From the NCBI RefSeq assembly GCF_003697815.1, contig NZ_RDQG01000085.1, positions 62,001 through 126,000 on the forward strand: 64,000 bases of DNA. The letters run 5' to 3'. Under the pieces are notes generated by a model. It searched no databases. It was not told the DNA's origin and was given only the letters and a program-made list of their open reading frames with translations. The DNA is from Halalkalicoccus subterraneus. Its GTDB lineage: Archaea; Halobacteriota; Halobacteria; Halobacteriales; Halalkalicoccaceae. This document shows positions 8,845-18,251 of this stretch, in pieces. Position numbers and translations under genes: made by a program. The first letter of the stretch is position 1. The number at the start of each line of letters is the position of its first letter.

Positions 8845-9492
8845 TTAGAGGTGGGTGTTTTCGTTTGCGGCGATGTTCAGGTCGAAGTAGTAGTACCAGA
8901 ACTGGTTGCTGGCATAGTCCGGATGAGCACCGCCAATGAGTTCAAGCCCATCGCGGCTCTGGCTTTCCCAGTCCGACCATTCGCTACGGCGCAGCGGGAA
9001 GCTCCCGTCGCGCGTCAGGAGGTACTCGCCGGGTTCGAGAGCCATATCGAGATCGATCGTGTTGATACCCTCCGCGACACCGATATTGCGTTCGTGAACG
9101 GGACTGAAGCTGCTGCCATCGTACTCGCCCACGACGGCGGTGAACGTGCCGGATTGGCCGGCGTCGACGGTCGCCTCACCGAGGTGAATCGATCGCTCGG
9201 TCTCGAAGTGGATCCCCCAGCGGGTCGCGCCGTGCTGGGTACCCTGTGGGGCCGGGCCAACCTGTCGAGCGGGGAATTCGAGGGCGTCCGCGGCGGCTTC
9301 AAGTCGACCGAGTACATCGTCGAAGGCTCGCAGGTCGACACTTTCGTTGTTAGTGGTCTCAGTGTTCGTATTCTCGACCTGCATATTCGGGGTCGAGTCT
9401 GTACTACCAGCTGTGCCAGACCTGTTCAGGAATGTCTGTCGAGCTAATGTGCTGGTTAGCTCGGTCTCGTCTGTGGGTGTTTGGTTAACCAT
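8845..9492 (-). CDS. Secreted-protein-like gene with degenerate Tat region, coupled to beta-helix gene
   Basis: About 215 residues from ATG 9492 (a TTG at 9501 is less likely). The beginning, MVNQTPTDETELTSTLARQT, aligns with the start of the 27-kb beta-helix protein (MVEETTAGETELNSKWTRRT), but the twin arginine has become AR and the hydrophobic stretch is lost. The rest is a strand-rich domain (RWGIHFETERSIHLGEATVD, later EPGEYLLTRDGSFPLRR) that looks like a carbohydrate-binding or jelly-roll module. The stop is 4 bases before the next gene. Without a working Tat signal, export is doubtful, so this may be a decaying or rearranged copy. Confidence 0.6.
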   Translation of the reverse strand: MVNQTPTDETELTSTLARQTFLNRSGTAGSTDSTPNMQVENTNTETTNNESVDLRAFDDVLGRLEAAADALEFPARQVGPAPQGTQHGATRWGIHFETERSIHLGEATVDAGQSGTFTAVVGEYDGSSFSPVHERNIGVAEGINTIDLDMALEPGEYLLTRDGSFPLRRSEWSDWESQSRDGLELIGGAHPDYASNQFWYYYFDLNIAANENTHL

Positions 9493-10774
9493 TGTCTGCA
9501 ATGATGAAAATCCACTCGCATTACATATAGTTCATCTAACTACGGGGTTAGCCGATAACTTACGTGAGGGTAAGGACAGTGTATCGTTGCTTAGCTACCG
9601 GTAATGGGAGCGAACCCAGGGGAGGGACTTACTTGGATAGCGGATTAGAGGAGGGGGTCAGGGAGGGAGGCAATCAGGGAGAGGTAATTACCTCGTCTTG
9701 GTATCTCTTTTCGGAAGTATTTATTTTCTCTGCTACTAGTTAGAATAATATATTATAATAACTAATTCAAATAAGTAAGCGGATAAAGTGATTCGAAGGA
9801 GGTAGTAAGTGTTTCGGAAACTGTAGATTCCGAAACGCTCCCACTACACGACACATGCGCCCGATAGTCTATCTCCAATTTTGGTCCCGATCTCAGCATA
9901 ATTCACAGCTCTGTTGAGATCCCTTCTTTCGACATGTACCTTGGTGAAACGCTGAGTACAGTGATTGTCGCAATCAATGCACAGTTCCCTCGGTGGATAG
10001 CTCTCTCGATGCGGAGTCTCTCGAGTGTGTCTGCGCCGCAGGACGTGCAATCAGCGGACTAAATAATTCCTATTGTCTGTTTCGATCTCATAGATACATT
10101 GCCCGTAGCGTACTGAATGAGCCTGAGATGAAAGGCCGCTATCGACCGGTAGGGACATCTCGAAGGACCGATCTCGGCTGGAGGACACAGCCTTAGCCGA
10201 GAACGTACCGGAGCCATGGATACGTTCAACGAACGCCTGTCCGCTAATAGCATCGTCTTCGATCCACGCATTAAGACCAAGGATCCGACTAGCACTTGTC
10301 GGAGTAGCCTTAATCGGCGCTCTCGGTGTATTCAAGCATCTGTAGGTTCACGCACAGATACAGCTACCCAAGGAGTAAGAGCCGCAAACGAGAGTACAAT
10401 CCGGAGATTTTTACGACGTAAAGCTAGGTTACAGAGAAATTTTACCGAATCGTCCAAGGCGCCAACTGCCGCCTCATCTATCAGAGGCGGCAATATGGTT
10501 CGTTCTGGGTATAGTTGTCGTCATATCTCTTACTTGACTCAATCTGATTCGCCCTAGTGTGAGCAGTGTGGAGGGGCGTTCGGGTTCACGCCCACGACCT
10601 ATTTGCGAGCAAACGACAAGCGAGAGCAGTCGAGTCGTCTCACCTTGTGAAACGTCAGTCTTTGTGAGAAAGGCGATTCTTGAACAAGGCTCAGACTTCT
10701 TTCCGTCTGGATATTTTATAGTTAATGGGATACTTTCGGATAAGAAACAACACACCTCATGGGGTAAGATTGAA
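9493..10774. other. Long stretch without an intact gene
   Basis: It holds a perfect hairpin at 9,808-9,839, a single IS-like terminal sequence agctctgttgagatc at 9,907-9,921 (compare the MITE at 28.7 kb), and short open frames on both strands. The minus-strand frame at 9,844-10,050 (with a CIDCDNHC segment) and the frames over 10,051-10,780 show no recognisable domain. The region looks like degraded insertion or gene remnants. Confidence 0.4.
9808..9839. terminator. Strong hairpin, possible transcription terminator
   Basis: GTTTCGGAA and TTCCGAAAC form a perfect 9-bp stem around an 8-base loop, and the outer bases extend it with one mismatch. No T-run follows directly, so its role is uncertain. 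Confidence 0.35.
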
Positions 10775-11301
10775 TCAGACAGTGATTTCGAATCGGGCGC
10801 CGCCAGCGACACTCTCGGTTACGCGGATCTCCCAGCCATGTGCCTCGACAACTCGCTTGACGATGTTCAGACCGAAGCCAGTCCCCTCCGAATCCGTCGA
10901 ATAACCCGCTTTGAATACCTCCTCGTGATGATTTTCGGGGATACCGGGACCATTATCCTCTAAATAGAAACCGTTGTCCAGTTCCCCAATTGTTACGGTT
11001 ACGTCCTCACCACCGTGCTTGACTGCATTGCGAATTAGATTCTCAAATAATCGTTTCAGATAATTCTTATTGGCCTGAACGGCTTGATCAATATCGGTGA
11101 CTAACGTAGCATCAGCTGTCTCCACAGTCTCCCAGCAGCTAATTACAACTGAATCGCTTTGTCCAATCCTTCGTCGACGCTTCCTGCAGTTTGGACATTG
11201 ATCCGGTCATCCTTATGTTCAAGATAGATAGTAGCCATTTCAGTTATGTCTGAGTTGTCATCAACGTGAATCACATTAATCGCGTCAGTATTAATTGACA
11301 T
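10775..11301 (-). pseudogene. Receiver-histidine kinase protein with internal deletion
   Basis: The 5' part (11,301-11,143) encodes 52 residues of a receiver domain: VIHVDDNSDITEMATIYLEH with the phosphoacceptor-region acidic pair, ending prematurely at TAA. The 3' part (11,125-10,775) is a complete HATPase_c domain with N-box NLIRNAVKHGG, G1 DNGPGIP and G2 GTGFGLNIV, ending at a normal C-terminus. In haloarchaea such proteins are REC-PAS-HisKA-HATPase. Here the end of REC, all sensor domains and the phospho-histidine box are missing and the frames are discordant. This is a remnant of one gene that lost its middle. Confidence 0.75.
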
Positions 11302-11336
11302 TGTAATTACTTGTTAGAGACTGTTTTGATAGCATT

Positions 11337-12065
11337 CTATTTAAATAATATGGTTAGAAACAAATTGTCTATACTAATTCGACAGAGATGCCTAACTAGC
11401 GTTGAGGATAACAGAATAGAGAGTGCGTGCGGTACTTTAGCCGGCTCGATCTCGATAGCTGGACCAGGTGTGCTGTTATCTGTCTGTGGTAGTGTTGTTT
11501 CGAGGGCGGCTTCATCTGCCGGTTCACCGATCTCCACTGGCGGGTCATCGACCGCAGTCAGCGGTTCTTCAACCTCTTGCACGGGGATGACGAACTCAAC
11601 CGATCTATCTTTGTTGAGGTAAACAACCTTCGATCGGTCGGGGACAATAACTTCATATTGTCCCTCTGGCAGTTGAGTGATCAGCTGCCCGTTCGCGTCT
11701 ATCGACCCAGTGAAGACCTGATCACCGGTTTTCTTGTTGACAATGGTGACAGATGTATCAGCAATTGGTCGATTGTTCTGGTCTCTAAGGTCCACCGAGA
11801 GCGAGCTTGTGACCGCACCGCACGCAGTATTGACGTTGTTAATCCGATCTGCCGTTTCGAGAGAGGTAGGAGTAGCAATAACGGCTCCACTGACTGCGAC
11901 AATCGAACTCACCAGAAATAAACAGGCGAAGGCGACCGTCACAGCATGTCCCCATGACCGCACTGTTGTGATTTTGTCACGGCCGGAACCGATCACTGAC
12001 CGTACACTGATCGTTCGAAATCGCCTCGTGATGACGGAAACAGCCTGTGACATCAATACTGTCAC
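11337..12065 (-). CDS. Exported or membrane-anchored protein with an Ig-like/carboxypeptidase-regulatory-like domain
   Basis: A 242-residue open frame. A hydrophobic helix (AVTVAFACLFLVSSIVAVSG, about residues 41-60) serves as signal or anchor. It is followed by a strand-rich domain of carboxypeptidase-regulatory type (NRPIADTSVTIVNKKTGDQV through GQYEVIVPDRSKVVYL, about 98-147), then an acidic, Pro/Thr-rich stalk. The last 30 residues (LSILLSSTLVRHL onward) are unlike the rest and may follow a frameshift. The function is unknown, and a cell-surface role fits the layout. Confidence 0.5.
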   Translation of the reverse strand: MTVLMSQAVSVITRRFRTISVRSVIGSGRDKITTVRSWGHAVTVAFACLFLVSSIVAVSGAVIATPTSLETADRINNVNTACGAVTSSLSVDLRDQNNRPIADTSVTIVNKKTGDQVFTGSIDANGQLITQLPEGQYEVIVPDRSKVVYLNKDRSVEFVIPVQEVEEPLTAVDDPPVEIGEPADEAALETTLPQTDNSTPGPAIEIEPAKVPHALSILLSSTLVRHLCRISIDNLFLTILFK

Positions 12066-12659
12066 TTCAATTGATTATTCTACTAACACTTCAAACTATG
12101 TATTTTAGGTGAAAAATTCACCAATCTTATAGGTTATATAAATCATACAAGTTGACGCAGTTGAATGCCTTGTACAACACTGTTGAGGTTTACAGAGCAG
12201 AATGTTGGTCGGAGACAGCGAAGACATTGCTAGTAGAGGAATAGTGGACAGTCCTTTCTCTAGATGATGGTGATTTTGTGTTCGTGCTCATCTCTGATCA
12301 GGGTCGAACTACTTGTGACGCGCAGCGCCAGCAACCAATATTCGGTCATTCTCGTCCGTATGGAGCCAGTGAATTTCTCTCCAAATCTCTGTTCAAGATT
12401 GGGTCTTTCAATTGCGCAGAGGGCAGTTCTGGCGCTGGTAGCGAAAGAGATGGAGCGTGTGACAGGCTCCACCTAACGAGAGGTCCCCGATGGCCAAAAG
12501 TACGCGCCAACCGCGGTGAAAGTGAAAAAATAACTGACTCACCGGCTGGGAGCTGAGAACCCGCTGGATCAGTCACAATACCATCAGTTCTGATACGGCG
12601 TGTAGCGGAGCCCATTTTGCAACCAAAAGTTGATAAGAAATGTACAGAGTGGGAAGGGT
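12066..12659. other. Gap with unrecognised short frames
   Basis: Overlapping frames on both strands (12,260-12,556) show no domain or consistent coding character. The start is AT-rich and probably holds the promoter of the minus-strand gene ending at 11,337. Confidence 0.35.
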
Positions 12660-12800
12660 ATGCCCCAGTGTGATGAGTGTGACCACCACGTAACGGCCGA
12701 TTTCCACCGCGTCTTCGCCGATAACGACGGGAGGCTCTTCGGCTGTCCAAACTGTCTGAGTGCAACCGCAATCAAGAACGGGAAAGCAACGGGCCTCTGA
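12660..12800 (+). CDS. Micro zinc-finger protein (DUF7563-like), 46 aa
   Basis: ATG at 12,660 opens a 46-residue protein beginning MPQCDECDHHVTADFHRVF, with a second knuckle CPNC at residues 29-32. The Met-Pro start, CxxC, a VTADFxRVF stretch and a second CxxC about 22 residues later match the DUF7563 class of haloarchaeal zinc micro-proteins. They are presumed regulators, with no proven function I can assign. Opposite-strand frames here are shadows. Confidence 0.7.
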   Translation: MPQCDECDHHVTADFHRVFADNDGRLFGCPNCLSATAIKNGKATGL

Positions 12801-13063
12801 ACTGCTCAATAGCTATCAACCTCCTGCGATACCAGCGACTGATACCGACGTGAATGTCTGCTTCTTTAGTAGCGAAGAGACAAGTAGAGGTAGCGAACCT
12901 GCACTTACGCTACTGGCTTGCTAGCGATCCAGTAGCTCATATGGATACATTCCTCCGAAAATCGATCACAGCCACCAGTGGGACGAGAGATCTAGTCCGA
13001 TCCTCGTGAGCGGCGCAAACAGACATTAGTATGATGCTGTCTCGCGTGTTGGAGGGCTATTGA

Positions 13064-13483
13064 TTACTCAACGACCGTCACTGGCACCGGTGATTGGCGA
13101 GTGACCGTTGCAGCGACGTTTCCGACCAGTAGCCGTGACGAAAGCTTGCGTTCATGACCCCCAATGACGACGATATCGAAGTCTTCAGCTCGCTTAATGA
13201 TCGCTTGTGATGGATCGCCCAAATCAATGACGGTTGTAATCTCGACATCGTGTCTACGAGCCACTTCACGAGCCGCCTCGAAGACGCTCTCTGCTTGAGC
13301 TTGCGCCGTCTCTGAAAGATCACCTGAAAGCGCCAATCCGGTTGCGCTACCCATATGCCACGTAGGGACACCAATGACGTTGAGAACCGTGAATTCGGCA
13401 TCAGTATACGTTTCAAGCGCGAATTCGAAAGCCTTCGTAGCCATCTCAGAGTCATTCATCGGAGCCAAGACATGGGATATCAT
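13064..13483 (-). CDS. Universal stress protein (UspA family)
   Basis: A 139-residue single-domain Usp. The N-terminal strand MISHVLAPMNDSEMA carries the nucleotide-facing region, and the closing GNVAATVTRQSPVPVTVVE fits the family's ATP-binding G-2x-G-9x-G(S/T) area and SPVPV end. The open frame extends 18 codons upstream, but ATG at 13,483 gives the standard N-terminus. It is monocistronic. Two further Usp genes lie at 48.7 and 50.8 kb and are not close copies. Confidence 0.88.
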   Translation of the reverse strand: MISHVLAPMNDSEMATKAFEFALETYTDAEFTVLNVIGVPTWHMGSATGLALSGDLSETAQAQAESVFEAAREVARRHDVEITTVIDLGDPSQAIIKRAEDFDIVVIGGHERKLSSRLLVGNVAATVTRQSPVPVTVVE

Positions 13484-13700
13484 AGCATAGTAAGGAATGA
13501 GTCGTCGACATGTATATTCAGTCCTTGCCCCTGCCACCTCATTACTTCCTTGGCAGTGATACTTGGAGAGTGGCCCGTCTACTGATCCTGTTTGACCATC
13601 AGTCCTATTTTGTAATCCATTTAGTACAGACCTGTCGACTGTCCTGAGTACTGTGTACGTAATTCAACGACTGGTGCCTTTTTTACGGCGAGGCTGTTTG

Positions 13701-13706
13701 AGGAGG
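13701..13706 (+). promoter_or_regulatory. Shine-Dalgarno site
   Basis: AGGAGG lies 2 bases upstream of the ATG at 13,709. The spacing is short, but the match to the 16S rRNA tail is full, which is unusual among the mostly leaderless genes here. Confidence 0.45.
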
Positions 13707-13708
13707 TT

Positions 13709-15028
13709 ATGTCCCAGGATCGACGACCAGTGACGCGGCGAAGGACACTTGCGGCAATGTGCTGTGTCGTCGCCAGCGGCTGTACGACACAGCCAGATAC
13801 TGGAGACAGTACGACGTCTCCCGACCAGAACGCTCCCGAAACGGAGCAAACTGACAGCTGGGTTCCCACGGCCATCTCACCTTTCGAAACGACTGTGGAA
13901 CCAACCGAACTCATCGTCAATCTTGACGTGCCCTGGGACCTCACGTTCACACCGACGAACGACCTGTTCGTAACTGAACGGACAGGAACGCTGCTTCGGT
14001 TCATGGCCGACGATGTACTGGCCATCGCTGAAAACGAGGCGGCTCCACTCGATGCCACCGCTGTTTCTACAGTAAACCAACACAGCTTCCTCGGCGATCA
14101 TCTCCTTGGGATTACCACTCACCCAGAATTTCCTAATCCATCGTTCTTGTACGTCTACGTCTCGGTTAAGGAGGGATCGGAACAGTACAATCAGGTACTC
14201 TGCTACGACCCGCAAGCGGACGATCCTGAAGCGACACTCGAAATCATTGTCAACCGTATCGAGGGGGATCACACGATCGGCGGCCGAGTCGCGTTCGGCC
14301 CGGAGGACGACCTTTGGGTGCTGGTCGGAACAAAAGACAAACAGCGAGCGCAGGACCCCACCGTTCTCGGCGGGAGTGTCCTTCGACTCACGCCCGACGG
14401 CGACTCGGCACCGTCGAACCCATCGCTGGGCGTCGATGCCGATCCACGGGTGGTGAGTTACGGCCATCGAAACCCACAGGGCATTGACTGGCTCCCGACA
14501 GGTGTCCCGGTTCTGACTGACCACGGGCCCACTGGTCACGACGAGCTCAATTGTCACTTGGACGGCGAAAATTACGGGTGGCCAACCGTTCGGACCGAGC
14601 CCGAATACGAGGCCCATCCTGACTACGAACGCCCGCTTGTTAATACTGGGCCGGACGAGACATGGGCACCCGCAAATTGTGTTCGGTACACCGGCGATGC
14701 GATTCCTGCGTGGCACAACCGTCTGCTCGTTGCAACACTTCAGGGGATGGGACTGTCGATCATTACGTTACGCCCACCCGATGTGGACCAACCACCGGTA
14801 GAAGGGGACGCACACCGGTACGACGCAGATTGGTTTGACAAGCGCTACACGGCAACAGCGCATCAAACATTAAGTGGGGTACTCGGCCGAATTCGGAACG
14901 TCGCTCAGGGCCCGGACGGGACGCTTTTAGCCACTTCTTCAAACCGAGATGGGTTGGCACCCGATGCCGGACAGTTCCCTCGTGAGCACGACGACGTACT
15001 TGTGCAACTACAGCCCGCCTTGGAATGA
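13709..15028 (+). CDS. PQQ-type sugar (glucose/sorbosone) dehydrogenase family lipoprotein
   Basis: A 439-residue exported protein. The N-terminus has a twin-arginine start (TRRRTLAAMCC) leading to a lipobox ending ASGC, so Tat export and lipid anchoring are predicted. The body is a six-bladed beta-propeller of the GSDH family: PWDLTFTPTNDLFVTERTGT near residue 75, GDHTIGGRVAFGPEDDLWV near 187, and a GHRNPQGIDW segment near 252 with the conserved His/Arg of the active site. The family oxidises sugars with PQQ; the true substrate is unknown. A strong SD precedes the ATG. It stands alone, and its 3' side abuts a repeat remnant. Confidence 0.85.
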   Translation: MSQDRRPVTRRRTLAAMCCVVASGCTTQPDTGDSTTSPDQNAPETEQTDSWVPTAISPFETTVEPTELIVNLDVPWDLTFTPTNDLFVTERTGTLLRFMADDVLAIAENEAAPLDATAVSTVNQHSFLGDHLLGITTHPEFPNPSFLYVYVSVKEGSEQYNQVLCYDPQADDPEATLEIIVNRIEGDHTIGGRVAFGPEDDLWVLVGTKDKQRAQDPTVLGGSVLRLTPDGDSAPSNPSLGVDADPRVVSYGHRNPQGIDWLPTGVPVLTDHGPTGHDELNCHLDGENYGWPTVRTEPEYEAHPDYERPLVNTGPDETWAPANCVRYTGDAIPAWHNRLLVATLQGMGLSIITLRPPDVDQPPVEGDAHRYDADWFDKRYTATAHQTLSGVLGRIRNVAQGPDGTLLATSSNRDGLAPDAGQFPREHDDVLVQLQPALE

Positions 15029-15117
15029 GAATTCCAGTAGTCAGAAGCATAACGATGTGAGTGAATACGCCCATTCCGGTGAATTTGCCAAGTACTGTGA
15101 GGGACTGCCGTTATTGA

Positions 15118-15375
15118 ACAAGAAAGGGACGTAGGCTTGTCTCGCTCAACGGGATCCTCGAGAAGCTCGGTAAAGCCGACGTTGAGCAGACGAAACGTCG
15201 CGGCAAGAAGCTCGTCATTGTTGATTTCGAGGCAGCCGATCGCTATCACGATTGTTGTGATCGGGCGAACGAGCAGTCCTCCGCTCAGAGCGTCTGTCCT
15301 ATACATCAAAACACAGGAACAGGTCAGCACCCCGCGGATATAGTGACTTGGACTGCTCGAATCGCAGTGGTGTAG
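15118..15375 (+). pseudogene. Fragment of the RRGKK-repeat gene family, copy 2
   Basis: An open frame without a proper start reads LEKLGKADVEQTKRRGKKLV, then DFEAADRYHDCCDRANEQS. It is the closest relative of copy 1 at 1,686-1,883 at both DNA and protein level. It follows the sugar dehydrogenase by about 90 bases, much as copy 1 follows the ATPase. Confidence 0.45.
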
Positions 15376-15481
15376 GTATAACTTGCGTCCGTTAAGGATG
15401 ACTTGTCTCTATTCACCGGTACCAACGGTGTTAGATGAGCCCCGTCAAGTACGGGTTTCCTTTAATCTCGATGTTACTACA

Positions 15482-15604
15482 TCAACGGACTAGCCTGCTG
15501 ATGAACCGCTCAACAGACTCCGTGAACGAGACGGTGGGTGTTCCAGGCAGGTAGACTGAAGGATCGGATTGTTCAATTATAACGTTAGGTTCGGTTTCTT
15601 CCAT
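15482..15604 (-). CDS. Possible 40-aa protein
   Basis: ATG at 15,604 opens MEETEPNVIIEQSDPSVYLP and ends FISRLVR before TGA. The composition is protein-like (acidic start, basic amphipathic end), but I recognise no family. It could be a micro-protein or a remnant. Confidence 0.3.
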   Translation of the reverse strand: MEETEPNVIIEQSDPSVYLPGTPTVSFTESVERFISRLVR

Positions 15605-16085
15605 ACGCTTATTATGAAGTAGAGCTATTTACGCATTTCTGAGTACATTTTGGGACGCCACGGATCAATAATCAGTATTAGGAAAAACAGGTCTAGTGCT
15701 GAGGATCATAGGTACAATGTCGAGCACCAGCAAAGTGGGTGCGAAGAAAATGGGGCTGCTACCGGCTGATTCCTTCTCGAGCCCAGACAATCGTCACATG
15801 ATCGAATTCCTTGTGGAGCTTGTGAATCGAACCACCTCCAGTTCCTATTTTCGAGGCCTTTTCTCGTATTCGCTGCTCGATCCCCTCGCTTATCGTTCAC
15901 TGGCCGGTCGAATATGGAGTATCGATTCGATGCGACTGCTCACAATGGTTTTCATCATCTTGATCCATACAGCAAACTCTGCACGATGATATTGCGAAAT
16001 AGGCAGAGACCACTCGCACCTATGGAGAAACAGCCGTCAGTGGCACAGAAACGAACTACTTCGCTCCTCTACCACTACTGGCCGC
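15605..16085. other. Gap without a convincing gene
   Basis: Two plus-strand frames cross this region (15,696-15,989 and 15,914-16,189). Neither shows a domain, and their codon pattern is poor. The second begins MEYRFDATAHNGFHHL, which may be a remnant. Confidence 0.35.
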
Positions 16086-16373
16086 TCAGAAGGAGTCCGG
16101 CTCTCGATCGTCGTCAACTCCAAGCGCCGGCGGTGTTCGATCACTATAACCTTCTCGTCCGACTCCATCTTTGTTCACCGACCCGATAACAGCTCGCCGG
16201 ACGTCCTCCTGAGAATCAAAGCGTTCGTCCTCGAAGGGCACAAGCACGTTCTGAAGCGATTGTGTCCCGTTTGGAAGCTGCAAGGTCGCTTCACCGTATG
16301 CCTCAATCAGCTCAGTACAGTCAACCGGGTACTCGCAGGTTGCGAGATCGTCGGCCAGTGACCCAAACTTCAC
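16086..16373 (-). CDS. DUF5789-family protein
   Basis: A 95-residue haloarchaeal protein starting (GTG) MKFGSLADDLATCEYPVD, then an ELIEAYGEATLQLPNG segment and a closing VGREGYSDRTPP. This matches my recollection of DUF5789 proteins in order and length. The family is small, soluble and of unknown role, often found singly in haloarchaeal genomes. The reading frame is intact. Confidence 0.65.
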   Translation of the reverse strand: MKFGSLADDLATCEYPVDCTELIEAYGEATLQLPNGTQSLQNVLVPFEDERFDSQEDVRRAVIGSVNKDGVGREGYSDRTPPALGVDDDREPDSF

Positions 16374-16958
16374 ACCTTGCTCTCGCGTTCGATCTCGCTC
16401 ATTTGATTCGGATACGATTACACATGATTAACCATTCAGATACAGAAAAGGATTCGCCGCGACACCCTTGTGGCGGGAGAGCAACCCGATAGCTGTCCTT
16501 CGAATCTCGTCCTGAAGCGACCCGCTTGAAGCCATTCGCTCGCTATAAGTACTCTGTGTAGACTGTGAACGGAACAAATAGGATAATAATCATTTAGGTA
16601 CTAGATTTAATGTTTAGTAGTATCGTATCTAACTATAAGGTATGGGCCTAGCCTGACTGAGAGGGCAGGTCTGAGGCCATAGTTAACTCCTCCGCTCGAT
16701 CGCAGCACTCAGGCGTCCATGCCCTTTCGAGAATACAATCAGAGAGTCGATTCTGGGGCTCTTGATGAGCATCTAGCCGCAGTCATGCACGCTTGAGCAG
16801 ATACTGATCGTAACCGGAAGACTATCTGTTATTATGTTGGATAAGACTAGTGGAATATAACGAAAAATACCAACACGCAAGGTAGTTACTAGAGACTAAC
16901 GGTAAAATGACACATTAGCTTACTGGTAACTAAGAGACAGTCTTTCCTCCTCTTGTAT
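16374..16958. other. Gap, AT-rich
   Basis: No gene is seen. The right part leads into an IS-end-like structure. Confidence 0.4.
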
Positions 16959-17006
16959 GGGAGGGGTACCCCTCCCGGTTCCGGCCGAGGCCTCAGGGCC
17001 GGGACC
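16959..17006 (-). mobile_element. Remnant of an IS605/IS1341-type element end, candidate omega-RNA scaffold
   Basis: A perfect 18-bp palindrome (gggaggggtacccctccc, 16,959-16,976) is followed at once by a 10-bp stem hairpin (ggttccggcc/ggccgggacc, 16,977-17,006). Read on the minus strand this resembles the GC-rich 3' end of haloarchaeal TnpB genes, where the omega-RNA is made. No intact tnpA or tnpB is present. Confidence 0.35.
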
Positions 17007-17114
17007 TTATTCGTACCAACTCTCAATACAAATAGGGAAATATATGCCGAGAGTACCATATCAGTCAGTACGTAGTAATTGTGGATAATCGAGTGACACA
17101 ACTGATGTTTCTAC

Positions 17115-17672
17115 TCAATTGAGCGGTTCAATCGTATGGGCACGTTCTTTTCCATACGTGTCCTCGAGTTGTGCCACGGACTGAAGCGAGAGAATCGCCT
17201 GACAGTTAACGCCCCGACCGACGTTGATCAGTTCGCCGAGGCGCTTGATCGTCGCGTCCAGGTGCTCGATCTCGTCGAGGAGGTAGTACGCCGACCGGTC
17301 CGGATTGTCCATACCGTGCATGATCGACTGGTCGATCAGGTAGCGGAACACGGACGCGATCGTGCCGGACTGCCGGGTTGGGTAATTGAGTACCAAGACC
17401 CGCCCGTCGGGGTTCTGGATGTACTCCCGAATCGAGAACTCGCCGCTCTCCGCGAAGTCACCGACGAACAGATCCGTGATCTGCTGTTGCGCGGTCACGA
17501 ATACGGATCCAGCCTGCCGTTCCGTCTCAGGATTGATGGCACTCGCGGCGGCCGTCAGGTCCTCGTGACCGTCCCGAGTGAGGTGCTCGTGTATCTTCTC
17601 GGGTGTCGCTCGTGAGAAGTAGTTCACGAGCTCGGCGTTCGGCATTGGTTCCTGGGATCGATCCCATGTCAT
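17115..17672 (-). pseudogene. VirD4/TraG-type conjugative coupling ATPase fragment
   Basis: 185 residues from the middle of a coupling protein. FSIREYIQNPDGRVLVLNYP and the Walker B region AYYLLDEIEHLDATIKRLGE, followed by VGRGVNCQAILSLQSVAQL, match the TraG/VirD4 core. The Walker A half and the C-terminal part after the sensor are absent, and a full protein would be about 600 residues or more. The first codon overlaps the stop of another fragment (ATGA). It is evidence of former conjugative or integrative DNA. Confidence 0.65.
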
Positions 17673-17851
17673 TGTTCGAATCTCCGACGTACCTTCGAGA
17701 TGCTCGGCCAGATGGTCTCGTGATCAGGTCTCTCTACTGCGTCGTTCGCTGAAAGCAGTGACGTAAGTTCGTGATTAGCGATCTTCTTGCTGTCTCGGTA
17801 GATATCGATATACAGTTCGTCCTCCGTGACGTCATACGCCGCTTTAATACT
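17669..17851 (-). pseudogene. Remnant open frame upstream of the VirD4 fragment
   Basis: Sixty codons with no start read AAYDVTEDELYIDIYRDSKK and end VRRRFEQ. The stop overlaps the ATG of the next fragment. The content is protein-like but unrecognised. Confidence 0.35.
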
Positions 17852-17856
17852 TCATA

Positions 17857-18249
17857 TCAATACTCGTGGACAGCAACGTCATCAAAACGATTGAAGTGAT
17901 CGATATTACGCGTCACGACAGGCTCCTCGAAGCCGATCGCCGTTGCTCCAATAAGACAGTCGTGCATCTCCACTGGCGTTCCATCGTTGTAGAACTCGCC
18001 GTGTAGGCGTCCAGCGCGCTGTGCGATGCGTTCATCAATTGAGACGACCTCCTTCGACAAAACGACGCTAATGATGTTTTCCTGTTCTCTATTTGGGTTT
18101 GACGAGCGCGGAACGCCCGCAAAGAGTTCTGCAATGGTTATCGATGACACGCGCTGATAGACGTGGTCCGAATCAAGCTGGCTCGCCAGTCGGATCGCCC
18201 CGCTATCACCGTGTCGAACGTCTAGTAGAAAACTCGTATCGAGGATCAC
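17857..18249 (-). CDS. vapC: VapC-type PIN-domain toxin
   Basis: A 130-residue PIN RNase. MILDTSFLLDV supplies the first catalytic Asp (residue 4), TIAELFAG the Glu (near 41), and MHDCLIGATA the central Asp (near 95). NIDHF closes the acidic site. Length and motif order are those of VapC toxins, which cleave tRNA or rRNA. It follows its antitoxin gene with a 2-base gap in the same direction. Autorepression by the VapBC complex is the family rule. Confidence 0.88.
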   Translation of the reverse strand: MILDTSFLLDVRHGDSGAIRLASQLDSDHVYQRVSSITIAELFAGVPRSSNPNREQENIISVVLSKEVVSIDERIAQRAGRLHGEFYNDGTPVEMHDCLIGATAIGFEEPVVTRNIDHFNRFDDVAVHEY

Positions 18250-18251
18250 GG

